Assembly: GCF_019039105.1 (NCBI RefSeq)
Contig: NZ_JAHPIV010000012.1
Coordinates: forward strand, 1-64,000
From: Desertibacillus haloalkaliphilus
GTDB taxonomy: Bacteria; Bacillota; Bacilli; Bacillales; KJ1-10-99
Direction of reading: 5' to 3'
DNA length: 64,000 nucleotides
Below the pieces are notes generated by a model. That model searched no databases and was not told the DNA's origin. It saw only the letters and a program-made list of their open reading frames with translations. Position 1 is the stretch's first letter. Every line of letters starts with the position of its first letter. Below are positions 36,692-46,460 of the stretch, piece after piece. The position numbers and the translations under genes were made by a program.

Positions 36692-37352
36692 GGTTAGTGT
36701 AGTGGTTCCAGCCTATAATGAAGAGCATTATATCGGTGAAACCTTAAATACACTAAAGCAATGTAGTTGGGCAGAAGAAATTATCGTTGTAAATGACGGT
36801 AGTCGTGATCGAACCGGAGAGATTGCGGATGTACATAGTGACAAATCGGTTCATTTAGAGAGGAATTATGGAAAATCCTATGCCATCAAACAAGGATGGA
36901 AACGAGCGAGTGGGGATATCATTGTTTGTATAGACTGTGATCTTGGGGCATCTGCAGCAGAGGCGGAAAAGTTGATTCAGCCACTGTTGACATATTCATT
37001 CATTGATGTTGTTATTGGCCGTCTTGCTGAACCGAAAAAAAGGGGGTTCGGTCTTTTAAAAAAACGGACACAACGATTGGTGTTAAAGAAGACGGGTTGC
37101 TGGCTTACGGCTCCATTATCAGGACAGCGGGCGTTTCGGAGGAGGTGGCTTCCGTATATTCAACTTGATCATGCCACTGGCTTTGGTGTTGAAGTGGCGA
37201 TGAACATACGCTTGTTGCAAGCGGGAGCTACTGTTGTTGAAGTGGATACAGATATCAAACACCGTGAAACAGGGAAAGATTTGAAGGGGTTTATCCATCG
37301 AGGTAAACAATGGCTAGATATTGAGAAAACGATCTGGAGTGTATCAATATGA
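36684..37352 (+). CDS. Family 2 glycosyltransferase
   Basis: A 222-residue GT-A fold enzyme. VSVVVPAYNEEHYIGETL (residues 4-21), VVNDGSRDRTGEIA (residues 34-47) and the acidic DCDLG motif near 85 mark the nucleotide-sugar and metal site. There is no membrane helix, so it is cytoplasmic or peripheral. The ATG at 36684 follows AAAGGAGAGG and overlaps steB; its end overlaps the next gene by four bases. Donor and acceptor are unknown; a lipid-linked acceptor is plausible given the following gene. Confidence 0.85.
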   Translation: MDKVSVVVPAYNEEHYIGETLNTLKQCSWAEEIIVVNDGSRDRTGEIADVHSDKSVHLERNYGKSYAIKQGWKRASGDIIVCIDCDLGASAAEAEKLIQPLLTYSFIDVVIGRLAEPKKRGFGLLKKRTQRLVLKKTGCWLTAPLSGQRAFRRRWLPYIQLDHATGFGVEVAMNIRLLQAGATVVEVDTDIKHRETGKDLKGFIHRGKQWLDIEKTIWSVSI

Positions 37353-38140
37353 TTGTGCTTATCTTTTTAGTTCCTATTTTAACGTATTTATTCATGCGTG
37401 TTTTTAAAGCATTTGGTTGGACAACGACGAATTTTGAGGGGAAAGATATACCTTATAGCCTCGGACTGATTGTCGTTTTTTCTTTTATAGTGTTTTCTCT
37501 CGTTGCGCCCATTGAGAATCAAGCATCTTCTCTTTATAGTTTTTTGTTTATTACGTGTATTTGGTTCATAGGTTTTATTGATGATCGTTTTGGGGATTTA
37601 GGGCCAAAGGGGCTTCATGGTCACTTTAAATATTTACTAAAGGAAGGGAAAGTAAGTACAGGATTACTTAAGGTAGTCGGTACGGTAGGCGTTAGTTTCT
37701 TTTATTTATTCGTGTATTTGCAACCGGCAACGATTGCTGAGGGGGTTCGCTACGCTGCTTTGTTGATTTTAACACCTCATATCATGAATTTATTTGATAC
37801 AAGACCGCTGCGTGTTTGGAAGATAACGTTGTTGCATTCGTTCCTTTTTTTATCGTTCATTGACTTGCTGCCCTTTTCATTTACTGTCTTTTTATTAACG
37901 GTTTTCTTTGTCCTTTATGTATTTGAAGGGCATCAATTAGCGATGTTAGGAGACAATGGGGCAACTTCGATTGGTGCGGTGCTTGCCTTGCTAACCATTT
38001 TATACACTGATGTTCAGGTTCAATGGTCCGCTGTTGCGGTTTATGCGCTATTAACCATCATAGCTGAAAAATCATCATTTAGTTACTGGATCGAAAAGAC
38101 ACCGCTATTAAAACGGCTTGACCGTTGGGGATTATCATAA
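37349..38140 (+). CDS. MraY/WecA-like polyprenyl-phosphate glycosyltransferase family protein
   Basis: A 263-residue polytopic membrane protein with about nine helices. Motifs resembling the phospho-sugar transferase superfamily are GFIDDRFGDLGPKGLHGHFKY near residue 75, NLFDTRPLRVWK near 148 and LGDNGATSIGA near 205. The aspartate/asparagine positions suggest that the active site is partly kept, but the protein is shorter than MraY (about 320) and may have lost transferase activity. Last gene of the steA operon. Confidence 0.75.
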   Translation: MIVLIFLVPILTYLFMRVFKAFGWTTTNFEGKDIPYSLGLIVVFSFIVFSLVAPIENQASSLYSFLFITCIWFIGFIDDRFGDLGPKGLHGHFKYLLKEGKVSTGLLKVVGTVGVSFFYLFVYLQPATIAEGVRYAALLILTPHIMNLFDTRPLRVWKITLLHSFLFLSFIDLLPFSFTVFLLTVFFVLYVFEGHQLAMLGDNGATSIGAVLALLTILYTDVQVQWSAVAVYALLTIIAEKSSFSYWIEKTPLLKRLDRWGLS

Positions 38141-38155
38141 ATGAATAGATAAAAT

Positions 38156-38185
38156 GGGGCTGCCTATCACCATTAGGACAGCCCC
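38156..38185. terminator. Bidirectional terminator
   Basis: GGGGCTG (38156-38162) pairs with CAGCCCC (38179-38185) with inner CCT/AGG pairs. T-rich sequence follows on both strands, between the convergent steA operon and yqzF. Confidence 0.75.
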
Positions 38186-38195
38186 TCTTTAGGCA

Positions 38196-38432
38196 TTATG
38201 CTTTCTTTTGGTATTTAGGAGCGACTTTATTATTTTTCCTGTCTCGATAAAATATGAATCCACCGACAAAGCCTAACCCTAATACAAACGCAATCAGTCC
38301 TGCGAAAAATTGTAACCATAATGCTGGGAATGGAACATGAAGTATGTTAAAAAAGACATCGCGCATTAATTTAATTCCAAACCCAGCGATGAATCCTGGG
38401 ATTAATAAGACCAAAAGTGCAATAAACCTCAT
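38196..38432 (-). CDS. yqzF: DUF2627 membrane protein YqzF
   Basis: A 78-residue protein with two membrane helices (about residues 3-24 and 38-63) and a basic C-terminal tail. Size, topology and position beside bkdR match B. subtilis YqzF. Function is unknown. It is divergent from bkdR. Confidence 0.75.
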   Translation of the reverse strand: MRFIALLVLLIPGFIAGFGIKLMRDVFFNILHVPFPALWLQFFAGLIAFVLGLGFVGGFIFYRDRKNNKVAPKYQKKA

Positions 38433-38600
38433 CTTTTAAAGTCCTTTCAAAACGTAATAGTAAATAGACTAAACTTAGTTTACATGATTTTTTTATGGCT
38501 GTCCAAGTTCGTTATTGAAAGTTTTATGAATTTAAGAGATAGTTACAAGTAGTTCTATCAATTAGAGGTACAGCTTTTTATTCAATAGAGGTGATCGGTT

Positions 38601-40664
38601 GTGAAAAAAATAATGATCATTGGTGCGGGTGAAGGTGGTACAGCATTGCTTCGTATGCTCGTAGAAGCAGAGACGATGCAAGTGGTTGCGGTAAGTGATA
38701 TTGACCCGCAAGCTCCGGGGTTAGATGAAGCGAGGCGTCTTGGGATCGAAACGAGTACTGATTGGCGTACGCTGTTGTCAGATAGGGTTGATGTAGTCAT
38801 TGAGGCAACAGGGGACGAACATGTGCTAGCTGAGATTAACCAGCGTTGTAGTGAGCGAACAGCAGTTATTCCTGGGCAGGTTGCTAGCTTAATTTTTAAT
38901 TTAATAGCGGAAAAGGAAGCGTTGATTGGCAAGTTAGAACAGCATTATAACATTCACGATATCATTCTAAATTCGACACATGATGGGATGATCGCGATCA
39001 ATGAGCAACGAAGGATCACACTAGTGAATGCGGCAGCAGAACGGATGACGGGGTTAAAGGCGGCGGATGTCATAAATAAGGACATTCATGATGTTATGCC
39101 ATCCAGTCTTTTACCGAACGTGTTACATACAGGGGTTGAAGAAACCAACCGAGAACAAGTGCTTGAGAATGGGCGAAAAATTGTCACGACACGGGTTCAA
39201 ATGAAAGATGATGATCGCTTAATCGGTGCGCTAGCTGTTTTTAAAGACATTACTGAAATTGTTCAAATGGCCGAACAAGTTACAAATTTAAAAAGCATAC
39301 AAACGATGTTGGAGGCTATCATTAACTCATCGGATGAAGCGATTTCAGTGGTTGATGAGCACGGAAAGGGGTTAATGATTAATCCGGCTTATACACGTTT
39401 GACAGGTCTTTCTCCAGAAGAGGTGATTGGTAAACCTGCTACCGCTGATATTTATGAAGGAGAAAGTATGCACATGCATGTCTTAAAAACGAGAAAGCCT
39501 GTCCGTGGCGTTCGTTTAAAGGTTGGTCCGAAACGTCGTGATGTCGTTGTCAATGTTGCTCCTGTTATCGTTGACGGCCAGTTAAAGGGGAGTGTCGGTG
39601 TCATTCATGACGTTTCTGAAATTAAATCGCTAACAGATGAACTTGAACGTGCTAGACGAATCATTCGTACACTTGAAGCGAAGTACTCATTTGATGATAT
39701 TATTGGAGAATCTGAAGAGATGAAGCTTGCGATTGAACAAGCAAAAATTGGAGCTTCGACACCAGCAACCGTATTGTTGCGCGGGGAGTCGGGGACAGGG
39801 AAAGAATTATTCGCCCATGCGATTCACAACGAAAGTGATCGGAAATATAAAAAATTCATTCGAGTGAACTGTGCTGCTATTTCAGATTCGTTACTTGAAA
39901 GTGAATTGTTTGGCTATGAAGAGGGTGCGTTTTCTGGGGCAAAGCGAGGCGGCAAACGTGGCTTGTTTGAGGAAGCGAATAACGGTAGTATTTTTTTAGA
40001 CGAAATTGGTGAGCTCTCTAGTAGTACCCAGGCAAAACTGCTACGCGTACTGCAGGAAAAAGAAATTGTACGTGTCGGTGGAACAAAAGCGATCCCGATT
40101 GATGTTCGGGTTATTGCGGCAACGAACGTTAACCTTGAAAAAGGTATAAATGAAAATACCTTTAGGGAAGATTTATACTATCGTTTAAATAAAATGCCAA
40201 TACAAATTCCGTCTTTGCGTGACCGCAAAGGTGATTTGTGTCATTTGGGTAAGCATCTTGTTTCAAAAATTAATCAGGACTATGGTCGAAATGTGGAAGG
40301 AATTACGCAAGAGGCATTAACACATTTACAAAGCTATCATTGGCCTGGGAATGTTCGCGAATTAGAGAATGTCCTAGGTCGGGCAATTATCTATATGAAA
40401 CAGACCGAACGTAACATTGATGTCCATCATATCCCCCCGCTCGATATTGAAGCTCAAGTGGTGGTTAAACAAGAGCAGGCTACCGCTAGTGATTATTCAT
40501 CACTAGCAGAGATGGTTGAGCAATTTGAGAAAGACAAAATCATTGAAGCGTTACAAGCACATAAAGGAAATAAGACAGCGACGGCGAAGAGTTTAAAGCT
40601 GTCGATTCGTAATTTATATTATAAACTTGGTAAATACAACATTGAAAAACATGGCATGCAATAA
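38601..40664 (+). CDS. bkdR: Sigma-54 dependent activator BkdR
   Basis: A 687-residue enhancer-binding protein controlling branched-chain amino acid breakdown. The N-terminus (residues 1-110) is a Rossmann-like domain ([12 protein letters not shown]). Two PAS domains follow (about 118-220 and 235-345). The AAA+ domain has Walker A GESGTGKE near 394 and GAFSGA, a variant of the GAFTGA loop that contacts sigma-54. A Fis-type helix-turn-helix ends the protein. The GTG start at 38601 follows AGAGGTGATC. B. subtilis BkdR is about 692 residues. Its likely upstream site is at 40666-40697. Confidence 0.94.
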   Translation: MKKIMIIGAGEGGTALLRMLVEAETMQVVAVSDIDPQAPGLDEARRLGIETSTDWRTLLSDRVDVVIEATGDEHVLAEINQRCSERTAVIPGQVASLIFNLIAEKEALIGKLEQHYNIHDIILNSTHDGMIAINEQRRITLVNAAAERMTGLKAADVINKDIHDVMPSSLLPNVLHTGVEETNREQVLENGRKIVTTRVQMKDDDRLIGALAVFKDITEIVQMAEQVTNLKSIQTMLEAIINSSDEAISVVDEHGKGLMINPAYTRLTGLSPEEVIGKPATADIYEGESMHMHVLKTRKPVRGVRLKVGPKRRDVVVNVAPVIVDGQLKGSVGVIHDVSEIKSLTDELERARRIIRTLEAKYSFDDIIGESEEMKLAIEQAKIGASTPATVLLRGESGTGKELFAHAIHNESDRKYKKFIRVNCAAISDSLLESELFGYEEGAFSGAKRGGKRGLFEEANNGSIFLDEIGELSSSTQAKLLRVLQEKEIVRVGGTKAIPIDVRVIAATNVNLEKGINENTFREDLYYRLNKMPIQIPSLRDRKGDLCHLGKHLVSKINQDYGRNVEGITQEALTHLQSYHWPGNVRELENVLGRAIIYMKQTERNIDVHHIPPLDIEAQVVVKQEQATASDYSSLAEMVEQFEKDKIIEALQAHKGNKTATAKSLKLSIRNLYYKLGKYNIEKHGMQ

Positions 40665-40665
40665 T

Positions 40666-40697
40666 TTGCATAGTGTGAAAAAGGTTGCACGATGCAA
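40666..40697 (+). promoter_or_regulatory. Upstream activating sequence for BkdR
   Basis: An interrupted palindrome TTGCAT-A-GTG...CAC-G-ATGCAA spans 40666-40697. It lies about 47 bp before the -24/-12 promoter, a usual place for a sigma-54 activator site. Assignment to BkdR is by context. Confidence 0.7.
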
Positions 40698-40717
40698 TTA
40701 GTTTAAAAAACCGTCAA

Positions 40718-40731
40718 ATAAAGCGTTTTCA
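40718..40731 (-). promoter_or_regulatory. cre site (CcpA) upstream of the bkd operon
   Basis: Read on the minus strand, TGAAAACGCTTTAT fits the cre consensus TGWAANCGNTNWCW closely. It lies between the BkdR site and the promoter, where CcpA binding could block activation. Confidence 0.55.
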
Positions 40732-40743
40732 TAACCGAGGTTA

Positions 40744-40761
40744 TTGGCATGATACTTGCAT
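40744..40761 (+). promoter_or_regulatory. Sigma-54 promoter of the bkd operon
   Basis: TTGGCATGATACTTGCAT has the invariant GG (40746-40747) and GC (40758-40759) ten bases apart, the -24/-12 signature. The ptb start is 38 bp downstream. Confidence 0.9.
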
Positions 40762-40798
40762 TATGTAAAAGTAGAACGGACGAAAGGGTAGAGGTTTG

Positions 40799-41731
40799 AT
40801 GAAATTAGATGATTTAGTACTAGAGGCAGCGCAATTACCTCAAAAAACCATTGCGGTTGCAGCAGCTGATGACGACAAAGTGTTAGAAGTGATTGAGGAA
40901 GCACTAAAGAGAAAGTTAGCCTCGTTCTTATTATTTGGTAAAGAACAAAGAATTAAATCTCTTCTAGATGATCCGTCAGTCGTCAATGACGATGTTGAAA
41001 TTATTGATACAACGGGCCCTGAACAATCGGCTCATCTTGCTGTTAAAGCCGTTCATGAAGGAAAAGCGGATTTAGTCATGAAAGGGATGGTATCTACCTC
41101 CGTTATTTTAAAGGCTGTTTTAAATAAAGATTACGGTCTTCGAACTGGGAGGATCCTTTCTCATGTTGCTGTTTTTGAAATTCCGTTTTTCGATCGGTTT
41201 TTATTCATTACTGATTCTGCGATGAATGTATCTCCAAGTTTGGAACAAAAGGTAGATATCGTGATCAATGCGGTTGAAGTTGCTCATAAAATCGGTTATC
41301 CTGTCCCGAAAGTAGCTCCGATTACAGCTGTTGAGGTTGTGAACCCTGACATGGCAGCGACGATGGATGCTGCCGTATTGACGCAAATGAATCGTCGTGG
41401 ACAGATTAAGAATTGTCTCATTGATGGCCCGCTCGCGTTGGACAATGCAATTTCGTTCGAAGCTGCACGTTATAAAGGGCTTGAGAGCGATGTTGCTGGT
41501 CGTGCAGATATTTTACTTGTTCCAACAGTAGAGGTTGGTAATATCCTTTATAAGTCACTTGTTTACTTTGCCAATGCAAGTGTTGGTGGTTTTATTGCGG
41601 GAGCGAAGGCGCCAATTATTTTAACGTCAAGGACCGATTCTACAAATAATAAACTATACTCAATCGCGATGGCGCTTCACTCGCTAAAATCCGAAACAGA
41701 AGCACAAAATAATTATCTAGTAAGTCATTAG
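40799..41731 (+). CDS. ptb: Phosphate butyryltransferase
   Basis: A 310-residue enzyme of the phosphate acetyl/butyryltransferase family that converts branched acyl-CoA to acyl phosphate. The motif KGMVSTSVILKAVLNKDYGLRTG is near residues 96-118 and FITDSAMNVSPSLEQK near 137. The ATG at 40799 follows GGGTAGAGG. With Buk it yields ATP from acyl-CoA made by the Bkd complex. First gene of the sigma-54 operon. Confidence 0.94.
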   Translation: MKLDDLVLEAAQLPQKTIAVAAADDDKVLEVIEEALKRKLASFLLFGKEQRIKSLLDDPSVVNDDVEIIDTTGPEQSAHLAVKAVHEGKADLVMKGMVSTSVILKAVLNKDYGLRTGRILSHVAVFEIPFFDRFLFITDSAMNVSPSLEQKVDIVINAVEVAHKIGYPVPKVAPITAVEVVNPDMAATMDAAVLTQMNRRGQIKNCLIDGPLALDNAISFEAARYKGLESDVAGRADILLVPTVEVGNILYKSLVYFANASVGGFIAGAKAPIILTSRTDSTNNKLYSIAMALHSLKSETEAQNNYLVSH

Positions 41732-41743
41732 GAGGACTGGGAG

Positions 41744-42838
41744 ATGGAACTTTTTAAATATATGGAAACGTATGATTACGAACAAGTTGTTGTATGTCAA
41801 GATAAACAATCAGGTCTTAAAGCGATCATTGCTATTCATGATACGACATTGGGTCCGGCGCTCGGTGGTACACGAATGTGGATGTATGATACAGAGGAAG
41901 CGGCGTTTGAGGACGCGCTTCGCCTAGCAAAAGGGATGACTTATAAAAATGCCGCAGCAGGGTTAAACCTTGGGGGAGGCAAAACCGTCATAATAGGAGA
42001 TCCTCGCAAAGATAAAAATGAAGAAATGTTCCGTGCGTTTGGTCGCTACATCCAAGGATTAAATGGTCGTTACATTACGGCAGAGGATGTTGGGACCACT
42101 GTTGAAGACATGGACCTGATTCACGAGGAAACTGACTATGTCACAGGGATTTCGCCAGCTTTTGGTTCGTCAGGGAATCCATCTCCAGTAACTGCTTATG
42201 GTGTCTATGTTGGTGTGAAGGCATCCGCCAAAGAAGCGTTTGGTTCGGATTCGCTAGAAGGGAAAACCATTGCCGTCCAAGGTGTAGGGAATGTTGCTTT
42301 TAATCTATGTAAACACCTACACGAAGAAGGCGCTAACTTAATTGTTACCGATATTAATAAAGAAGCTGTTCAACGTGCTGTTGATGCCTTTGGTGCTAAG
42401 GCTGTCGATGTGAATGACATCTATGGTGTCGACTGTGACATTTATGCTCCATGTGCACTTGGAGCGGTTATTAATGATGAAACCATTCCGCAACTAAAAG
42501 CAAAAGTTGTTGCAGGGGCTGCGAATAATCAATTAAAAGAAGATCGTCATGGTGATCAATTAAATGAAATGGGAATCGTGTATGCACCAGACTACGTCAT
42601 TAACGCAGGTGGAGTCATTAATGTAGCAGATGAGCTTTACGGTTATAACCAAGAACGAGCGATGAAAAAAGTAGAGACGATTTATGATAATCTTACAAAA
42701 GTGTATGACATCGCTAGGAGAGATAACATTCCTACGTATTTAGCCGCAGACCGATTAGCGGAAGAACGTATTGAACGTATGAGAAAGTCACGTAGTCAAT
42801 TTTTACAAAATGGTCATCACATTTTAAGTCGTCGCTAA
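41744..42838 (+). CDS. bcd: Leucine dehydrogenase
   Basis: A 364-residue NAD-dependent enzyme that deaminates leucine, valine and isoleucine to branched keto acids. The catalytic lysine lies in NLGGGKTVI near residue 80 and TAEDVGTT near 113. The NAD loop [16 protein letters not shown] is near 179. It feeds the Bkd complex encoded downstream, and the keto acids or acyl-CoAs also prime branched fatty acids. Confidence 0.96.
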   Translation: MELFKYMETYDYEQVVVCQDKQSGLKAIIAIHDTTLGPALGGTRMWMYDTEEAAFEDALRLAKGMTYKNAAAGLNLGGGKTVIIGDPRKDKNEEMFRAFGRYIQGLNGRYITAEDVGTTVEDMDLIHEETDYVTGISPAFGSSGNPSPVTAYGVYVGVKASAKEAFGSDSLEGKTIAVQGVGNVAFNLCKHLHEEGANLIVTDINKEAVQRAVDAFGAKAVDVNDIYGVDCDIYAPCALGAVINDETIPQLKAKVVAGAANNQLKEDRHGDQLNEMGIVYAPDYVINAGGVINVADELYGYNQERAMKKVETIYDNLTKVYDIARRDNIPTYLAADRLAEERIERMRKSRSQFLQNGHHILSRR

Positions 42839-42862
42839 TGAGATAGGTGGAGTTGAAAAGAC

Positions 42863-43957
42863 ATGATTGATCAGGATATTAGGATTCTTACGCTAAACCC
42901 TGGCTCAACTTCTACGAAAATAGGCATTTTTACCAGCGGTCATTCATTATACGAAAAAACAATCCGGCATGATCGAGATGAGCTTGCTACCTATGAATTA
43001 GTCATTGATCAATATTCGTATCGCAAAGAGGTGATACTTGCAACCTTGCATTCAGAAGGGATCAACTTGTCTAAACTTGACGCTGTAGTCGGTCGAGGGG
43101 GGTTGCTTCGACCGATTGAGAGCGGGACATATGTAGTGAATGATGAAATGCTTGCTGACTTAAAAGCAGGTTATGCTGGTATGCATGCCTCCAATTTAGG
43201 TGGGATACTCGCTTTTGAAATCGCACAGCAGTTAAATATACCTTCCTATATTGTTGATCCAGTTGTTGTTGATGAAATGATGCCGATTGCAAGGATATCG
43301 GGTCTTCAGGGGATTGAACGTAAAAGCATTTTTCATGCGTTGAATCAAAAAGCGATTGCTAGAAGGGCAGCAGATGATCTCAATAAGAAGTATGAAGAAC
43401 TAAATTTAATTGTTGTTCATATGGGTGGAGGGATTACAGTAGGTGCTCATAAACGTGGGCGAGTTGTTGATGTGAATAATGGTTTACATGGAGAGGGTCC
43501 ATTTTCCCCTGAACGATCTGGTACATTACCAACAGGTGAATTAGTGAACTTGTGTTTTTCAGGACGTTATAGTAAGCCTGAGGTTGAAAAACTGCTAGCC
43601 GGATCAGGGGGTTTGATGAGTTATTTTCATACGACGGATGCGATAAAGGTTGAGAAAATGATCGATGCTGGGGATGAGGAAGCAAAACTCGTCTATCAAG
43701 CAATGATTTATCAAGTTGGGAAGGAAATTGGAGCGGCAAGTGTAGCTCTTCAGGGAAGAGTTGATGCTATTATTTTAACTGGAGGGCTCGCATATGGCCA
43801 ATCGCTTGTAGAAGAAATGACCAACCAAGTTAGCTGGATCGCAGATGTTCTTGTCTATCCTGGTGAAGATGAGTTAAAAGCGTTAGCAGAAGGTGCTTTT
43901 CGGGTCTTGCAGGGGAGTGAAAAGGCGAAAGAATACCCAAAAGGGAATGTGATCTAG
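42863..43957 (+). CDS. buk: Butyrate kinase (branched-chain)
   Basis: A 364-residue acetokinase-family enzyme that makes ATP and a short branched acid from acyl phosphate. [15 protein letters not shown] near residues 9-23 and [36 protein letters not shown] near 179-214 are its phosphate and substrate motifs. It follows bcd by 24 bases in the same operon. Confidence 0.95.
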   Translation: MIDQDIRILTLNPGSTSTKIGIFTSGHSLYEKTIRHDRDELATYELVIDQYSYRKEVILATLHSEGINLSKLDAVVGRGGLLRPIESGTYVVNDEMLADLKAGYAGMHASNLGGILAFEIAQQLNIPSYIVDPVVVDEMMPIARISGLQGIERKSIFHALNQKAIARRAADDLNKKYEELNLIVVHMGGGITVGAHKRGRVVDVNNGLHGEGPFSPERSGTLPTGELVNLCFSGRYSKPEVEKLLAGSGGLMSYFHTTDAIKVEKMIDAGDEEAKLVYQAMIYQVGKEIGAASVALQGRVDAIILTGGLAYGQSLVEEMTNQVSWIADVLVYPGEDELKALAEGAFRVLQGSEKAKEYPKGNVI

Positions 43958-44004
43958 TTTTAGGATAGAGACGGTTATGCTCAAGTAATGAAGGAGGAAC
44001 GTAA

Positions 44005-45426
44005 ATGTCACAAGAATATGATCTAGTCGTACTAGGTGCAGGAACTGGTGGTTATGTCGCTGCAATTCGTGCATCACAATTAGGGTTAAAAGTGGCTGTT
44101 GTTGAGAAGGAAAAGCTTGGGGGAACATGTTTGCATAAAGGGTGTATTCCAAGCAAGGCATTACTTCGTAGTGCTGAAGTGTATGCAACGGCGAAGAGGT
44201 CAGAAGAGTTTGGAATTGAAACAAAGGGAGTTGGTGTAAATTTCTTAAAGGTTCAAGAGCGAAAGCAAAAAATTGTTGATCAATTACATAATGGCGTTCA
44301 GCATTTGATGAAACAAGGGAAGATTGACGTTTATCAGGGAACAGGTCGTATTTTAGGACCATCGATTTTTTCGCCGACACCAGGTACGATTTCTGTTGAA
44401 TTTTCCAATGGTGATGAGAATGCGATGCTCGTTCCGAAAAACGTTATTATCGCTACTGGTTCAAAGCCAAGAACGTTACCAGGTATTGAAGTGGATGGTG
44501 AGTATGTTTTAACTTCTGATGAGGCACTGCAACTTGAGGAACTTCCGAGTTCGATTGTGATTGTCGGTGGCGGTGTGATTGGCATTGAATGGGCGTCTTT
44601 GTTTGCAGATTTCGGAGTGGATGTCACCGTGCTTGAATATGGCGATCGTATTTTACCGACGGAAGATCATGAAATTTCAAAAGAGGCGCAACGTTTATTG
44701 AAGAAAAAAGGTGTGAAGCTCATAACAGGTGCTAAAGTGCTTGGTGATTCATTAGAAAAGACTGACGGAATCACCATTAGAGCTGAGCATAAGGGGGAAG
44801 AAAAGTCCTTTTCTGGGGATAAGTTACTCGTTTCTGTTGGTCGTGTGGCTAATGTTGAAGATATTGGTTTGCAAAATACTGATATTCAGGTCACAAATGG
44901 TGTGATTGAAACAAATGATGTCTATCAAACAAAAGAATCCCATATTTACGCCATTGGCGATGTGATCGGTGGATTACAACTTGCGCATGTTGCTTCTCAT
45001 GAAGGAATTATCGCTGTCGAGCACCTAGCGAATCAACAGCCACAGCCACTTGATTATTCGATGGTCGCTAAGTGTACGTATAGTCACCCAGAAGTGGCTA
45101 GCGTCGGTTTAACCGAACAAGAAGCTAAAGGTCAAGGTTACACCGTCCAAACCGGTAAATTTTCGTTTCGGGCGATTGGTAAGGCGCTCGTATTTGGAGA
45201 GTCAGATGGGTTTGTAAAGCTTGTCGTAGATAAAGATAGTGAGGACTTACTCGGTGTTCATATGATTGGGCCGCATGTGACGGACATGATTTCAGAGGCA
45301 GCCCTTGCTCGTGTATTAGATGCCACCCATTGGGAGGTTGCGCATACGATTCATCCGCATCCAACCTTATCAGAGGTGATTGGGGAAGCTGCATTGGCTG
45401 TAGATGGCAAAGCGATTCATTCATAA
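44005..45426 (+). CDS. lpdV: Dihydrolipoyl dehydrogenase (E3) of the branched-chain complex
   Basis: A 473-residue flavoprotein that reoxidises the lipoyl group of the E2 subunit. It has the FAD loop LGAGTGGYVAAIRASQ, the redox disulfide GGTCLHKGCIPSK near residue 40, the NAD loop VIVGGGVIGIEWASLFADFG near 180 and the C-terminal HPHPTLSEVIGEA base region. Length matches B. subtilis LpdV (474). Confidence 0.96.
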   Translation: MSQEYDLVVLGAGTGGYVAAIRASQLGLKVAVVEKEKLGGTCLHKGCIPSKALLRSAEVYATAKRSEEFGIETKGVGVNFLKVQERKQKIVDQLHNGVQHLMKQGKIDVYQGTGRILGPSIFSPTPGTISVEFSNGDENAMLVPKNVIIATGSKPRTLPGIEVDGEYVLTSDEALQLEELPSSIVIVGGGVIGIEWASLFADFGVDVTVLEYGDRILPTEDHEISKEAQRLLKKKGVKLITGAKVLGDSLEKTDGITIRAEHKGEEKSFSGDKLLVSVGRVANVEDIGLQNTDIQVTNGVIETNDVYQTKESHIYAIGDVIGGLQLAHVASHEGIIAVEHLANQQPQPLDYSMVAKCTYSHPEVASVGLTEQEAKGQGYTVQTGKFSFRAIGKALVFGESDGFVKLVVDKDSEDLLGVHMIGPHVTDMISEAALARVLDATHWEVAHTIHPHPTLSEVIGEAALAVDGKAIHS

Positions 45427-45454
45427 GGTTTAGTTGATTAAAGGAGGGTTTATA

Positions 45455-46447
45455 ATGACTGAAAACCGCCATAAAGCACTCGGGTTATCAGACGAAGACG
45501 TATTGAAAATGTATGAAACGATGTTAGAAGCGAGGAAGATTGACGAACGGATGTGGTTACTTAACCGTGCAGGAAAAATTCCGTTTGTTATTTCTTGTCA
45601 AGGACAAGAAGCGGCGCAAGTAGGAGCAGCGATGGCGTTAGATGTTGACAAAGACTATGTGCTGCCATATTACCGTGATTTAGGTGTTGTCCTCACCTTT
45701 GGGATGACAGCACGTGACTTAATGCTGTCTGCTTTTGCGAAAGCTGAGGATCCAAATTCAGGTGGAAGGCAAATGCCGGGTCATTTTGGTCAAAAGAAAA
45801 ATCGGATTGTGACAGGTTCTTCACCGGTAACGACACAAGTGCCTCATGCAGTTGGGATTGCTCTAGCAGGAAAAATGGATGGGAAAGATCTTGTGACATT
45901 TACAACGTTCGGTGAAGGTTCATCAAACCAAGGGGATTTCCATGAAGGGGCGAATTTTGCAGGAGTACACAAATTACCAGTGATTTTTATGTGTGAAAAC
46001 AATAAATATGCGATTTCAATCCCTGTTGAACGACAATTGGCATGTGAAAATGTTTCCGATCGCGCAATAGGTTATGGTATGCCAGGTGTTACGGTCGATG
46101 GTAATGATCCATTAGCTGTTTATGAAGCGGTAAAAGAGGCAGCAGAACGTGGTCGCAAAGGAGAAGGACCATCATTAATTGAAACGGTCTCTTACCGGTT
46201 AACACCACATTCTAGTGATGATGATGACCGTGCGTATCGCTCACGTGAAGAAGTTGAAGAAGCAAAGAAAAAGGACTCGATTTTTACGTTTGCGGCTTAT
46301 TTAAAAGAGGTTGGGGTCTTAACTGAAGAGGTTGAACAAGAGATTAACGAGCGAATCACGAAGTTAGTAAACGAAGCGACTGAATATGCTGAACATGCAC
46401 CTTATGCTAACCCTGAAGATGCATTAAAGCATGTTTATGCAGAATAA
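45455..46447 (+). CDS. bkdAA: Branched-chain 2-oxoacid dehydrogenase E1 alpha
   Basis: A 330-residue thiamine-diphosphate subunit that decarboxylates branched keto acids. The cofactor motif GEGSSNQGDFHEG...CENNKYAIS spans about residues 157-192, and the phosphorylation-loop-like HSSDDDDRAYR is near 256. The ATG at 45455 follows AAAGGAGGG and gives the B. subtilis length. Confidence 0.96.
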   Translation: MTENRHKALGLSDEDVLKMYETMLEARKIDERMWLLNRAGKIPFVISCQGQEAAQVGAAMALDVDKDYVLPYYRDLGVVLTFGMTARDLMLSAFAKAEDPNSGGRQMPGHFGQKKNRIVTGSSPVTTQVPHAVGIALAGKMDGKDLVTFTTFGEGSSNQGDFHEGANFAGVHKLPVIFMCENNKYAISIPVERQLACENVSDRAIGYGMPGVTVDGNDPLAVYEAVKEAAERGRKGEGPSLIETVSYRLTPHSSDDDDRAYRSREEVEEAKKKDSIFTFAAYLKEVGVLTEEVEQEINERITKLVNEATEYAEHAPYANPEDALKHVYAE

Positions 46448-46460
46448 GGGGGGAGATTTC

